DNA of 64,000 nt, from contig OX465579.1 in NCBI GenBank assembly GCA_950022655.1, positions 142,365,207-142,429,206 on the forward strand. Reading direction: 5' to 3'. This document shows, piece by piece, positions 63,121 to 64,000 of the stretch (the first letter of the stretch is position 1; each line of letters begins with the position of its first letter). The position numbers and the translations under genes are program-made. The notes beneath the pieces were generated by a model. The model worked only from the letters and a program-made list of their open reading frames with translations. It was not told the origin of the DNA and did not search any database. This DNA comes from Alentia gelatinosa. Taxonomy: Eukaryota > Annelida > Polychaeta > Phyllodocida > Polynoidae.

Positions 63121-63172
63121 GTGACTATAAAAAACTTTCCCACCCTCCTCTTCCCTTAACTATTGGCTTCTT

Positions 63173-63463
63173 GGCTATTTCTATTATTTTATTATTACAT
63201 GTTATGTTTAACTATGTAATATCACATAATCGTCATTTATCTTATATCAAATATTATCACAAATTGACAAATACATATCTATGTCAATTTCAATATTTGT
63301 CATATTGTCACAAATCTTATCACAATTGACAAACACATATCTATGTCAATTTCTATATTTGTCTTATCATTGATACTCATGTATTTCTCTTATTCATATC
63401 AATAAGACTCATAAAATTAAATAAAATTTTATAAGCCCACTACGGCCTTCACTCTGTTTCATT
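63173..63463 (+). repeat. B1 split direct repeat
   Basis: 291 bp, AT-rich, starting GGCTATTTCTATTATTTTAT and ending CTCTGTTTCATT. By eye it is identical to B2 at 63710-64000. It contains repeated TATCTATGTCAATTTC units. It is followed by a 12-bp spacer GGGGATCTGGGG before A2. Confidence 0.93.
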
Positions 63464-63475
63464 GGGGATCTGGGG

Positions 63476-63664
63476 TAATGGGTTGCCCATGGCCTTTGGT
63501 CAGGGGTGGTCATTGCCCCCCCTGGTGAAACTACTCTACACTCGCGCACCCCTGCGCCACCTCTCCGCTCTCGGCCGCACTAAACATCAAAGTGCGCGAG
63601 TGCGACACTGTCCTCTGTCTCATTCGCTTCACTGGTCTCCTTCGCTCAACACCTATTTTTTCTA
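63476..63664 (+). repeat. A2 split direct repeat
   Basis: Identical by eye to A1 (189 bp). The B1-A2 junction is the arrangement regenerated when the element circularises. Confidence 0.93.
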
Positions 63665-63709
63665 CCCACCCACCCACTCCTTTTTCTCTCCTACTCCTTA
63701 CACTCGTAG

Positions 63710-64000
63710 GGCTATTTCTATTATTTTATTATTACATGTTATGTTTAACTATGTAATATCACATAATCGTCATTTATCTTATATCAAATATTATCACAAA
63801 TTGACAAATACATATCTATGTCAATTTCAATATTTGTCATATTGTCACAAATCTTATCACAATTGACAAACACATATCTATGTCAATTTCTATATTTGTC
63901 TTATCATTGATACTCATGTATTTCTCTTATTCATATCAATAAGACTCATAAAATTAAATAAAATTTTATAAGCCCACTACGGCCTTCACTCTGTTTCATT
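63710..64000 (+). repeat. B2 split direct repeat (reaches the window end)
   Basis: Matches B1 base for base over all 291 bp. Because the window stops at the same base where B1 ends, the true element end may lie a few bases further on. Confidence 0.9.

Larger units (their letters stand above)
58571..64000 (+). mobile_element. Ngaro/PAT-type tyrosine-recombinase retrotransposon
   Basis: The layout is A1 (58571-58759), gag-like ORF, RT-RNase H, YR, B1 (63173-63463), A2 (63476-63664), B2 (63710-64000). Split direct repeats with RT, RNase H and a tyrosine recombinase define the Ngaro/PAT side of the DIRS order; DIRS1 itself has inverted ends. Such elements integrate as circles by site-specific recombination, without an integrase and without target duplication. 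The coding frames shift at least six times. It sits in the 5'-most GTF3C3 intron seen here, antisense to the gene. The right end may extend past the window. Confidence 0.88.

Noticed and set aside
1..64000. tRNA, rRNA or snRNA genes
   Set aside because: I looked for cloverleaf-like and Pol III box patterns by eye and saw none that I could support; a covariance-model scan would be needed to be sure.

Overview
The window reads as the nuclear genome of an invertebrate animal, probably a marine lophotrochozoan such as a mollusc. This is inferred from small exons with consensus GT-AG junctions, two animal genes, and a dense load of Ty3-, DIRS-, Ngaro-, LINE- and MITE-type elements. I cannot name the species. 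There is one 200-base run of N (902-1101).

Two host genes converge. On the + strand (107-14344) lies the 3' part of a type I cytokine-receptor-like gene of the gp130/Domeless kind: nine exons with compatible phases encode fibronectin III modules, one transmembrane helix and a 320-residue cytoplasmic tail with a YxxQ motif. On the - strand (58266 down to 24821) lies GTF3C3, the TPR subunit of RNA polymerase III factor TFIIIC. I could thread 21 exons to the stop codon, all phase-compatible, giving 910 residues. Its first exon or exons lie beyond the window. The intergenic space (14345-24820) holds a decayed DIRS1-like element, a LINE fragment, a tandem duplication and a MITE-like repeat.

Mobile DNA fills the introns. 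The 15.6-kb GTF3C3 intron (25333-40927) carries a 202-bp satellite array (about 26040-27650), an ACATCC-type minisatellite in inverted halves (27645-28372), and a Ty3/gypsy retrotransposon in the gene's sense direction. That element has a 3' LTR at 28373-29204, then a large third ORF, integrase, RNase H, RT, protease and gag up to 39469. It has no visible 5' LTR, and its pol is broken by stops, frameshifts and an RT deletion. The third ORF (1019 codons with two C2H2-like fingers and a coiled coil) sits in the env position but does not look like an envelope.

From 58571 to the window end is a tyrosine-recombinase retrotransposon of the Ngaro/PAT type, with a complete A1-coding-B1-A2-B2 split-direct-repeat layout (A 189 bp, B 291 bp, each pair identical by eye). 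A MITE-like family with short inverted termini and an expandable (CCCT/GGGA)n tract occurs four times (about 395-1101+, 1676-2996, 22562-23650, 48735-50345); the assembly gap falls exactly in its tract. Other elements are a TTAA-flanked piggyBac-type MITE, a 194-bp foldback, and a probable solo LTR whose U3 is built of about 20 palindromic CCACCGCCGGTGG units next to a CRE and a TATA box.
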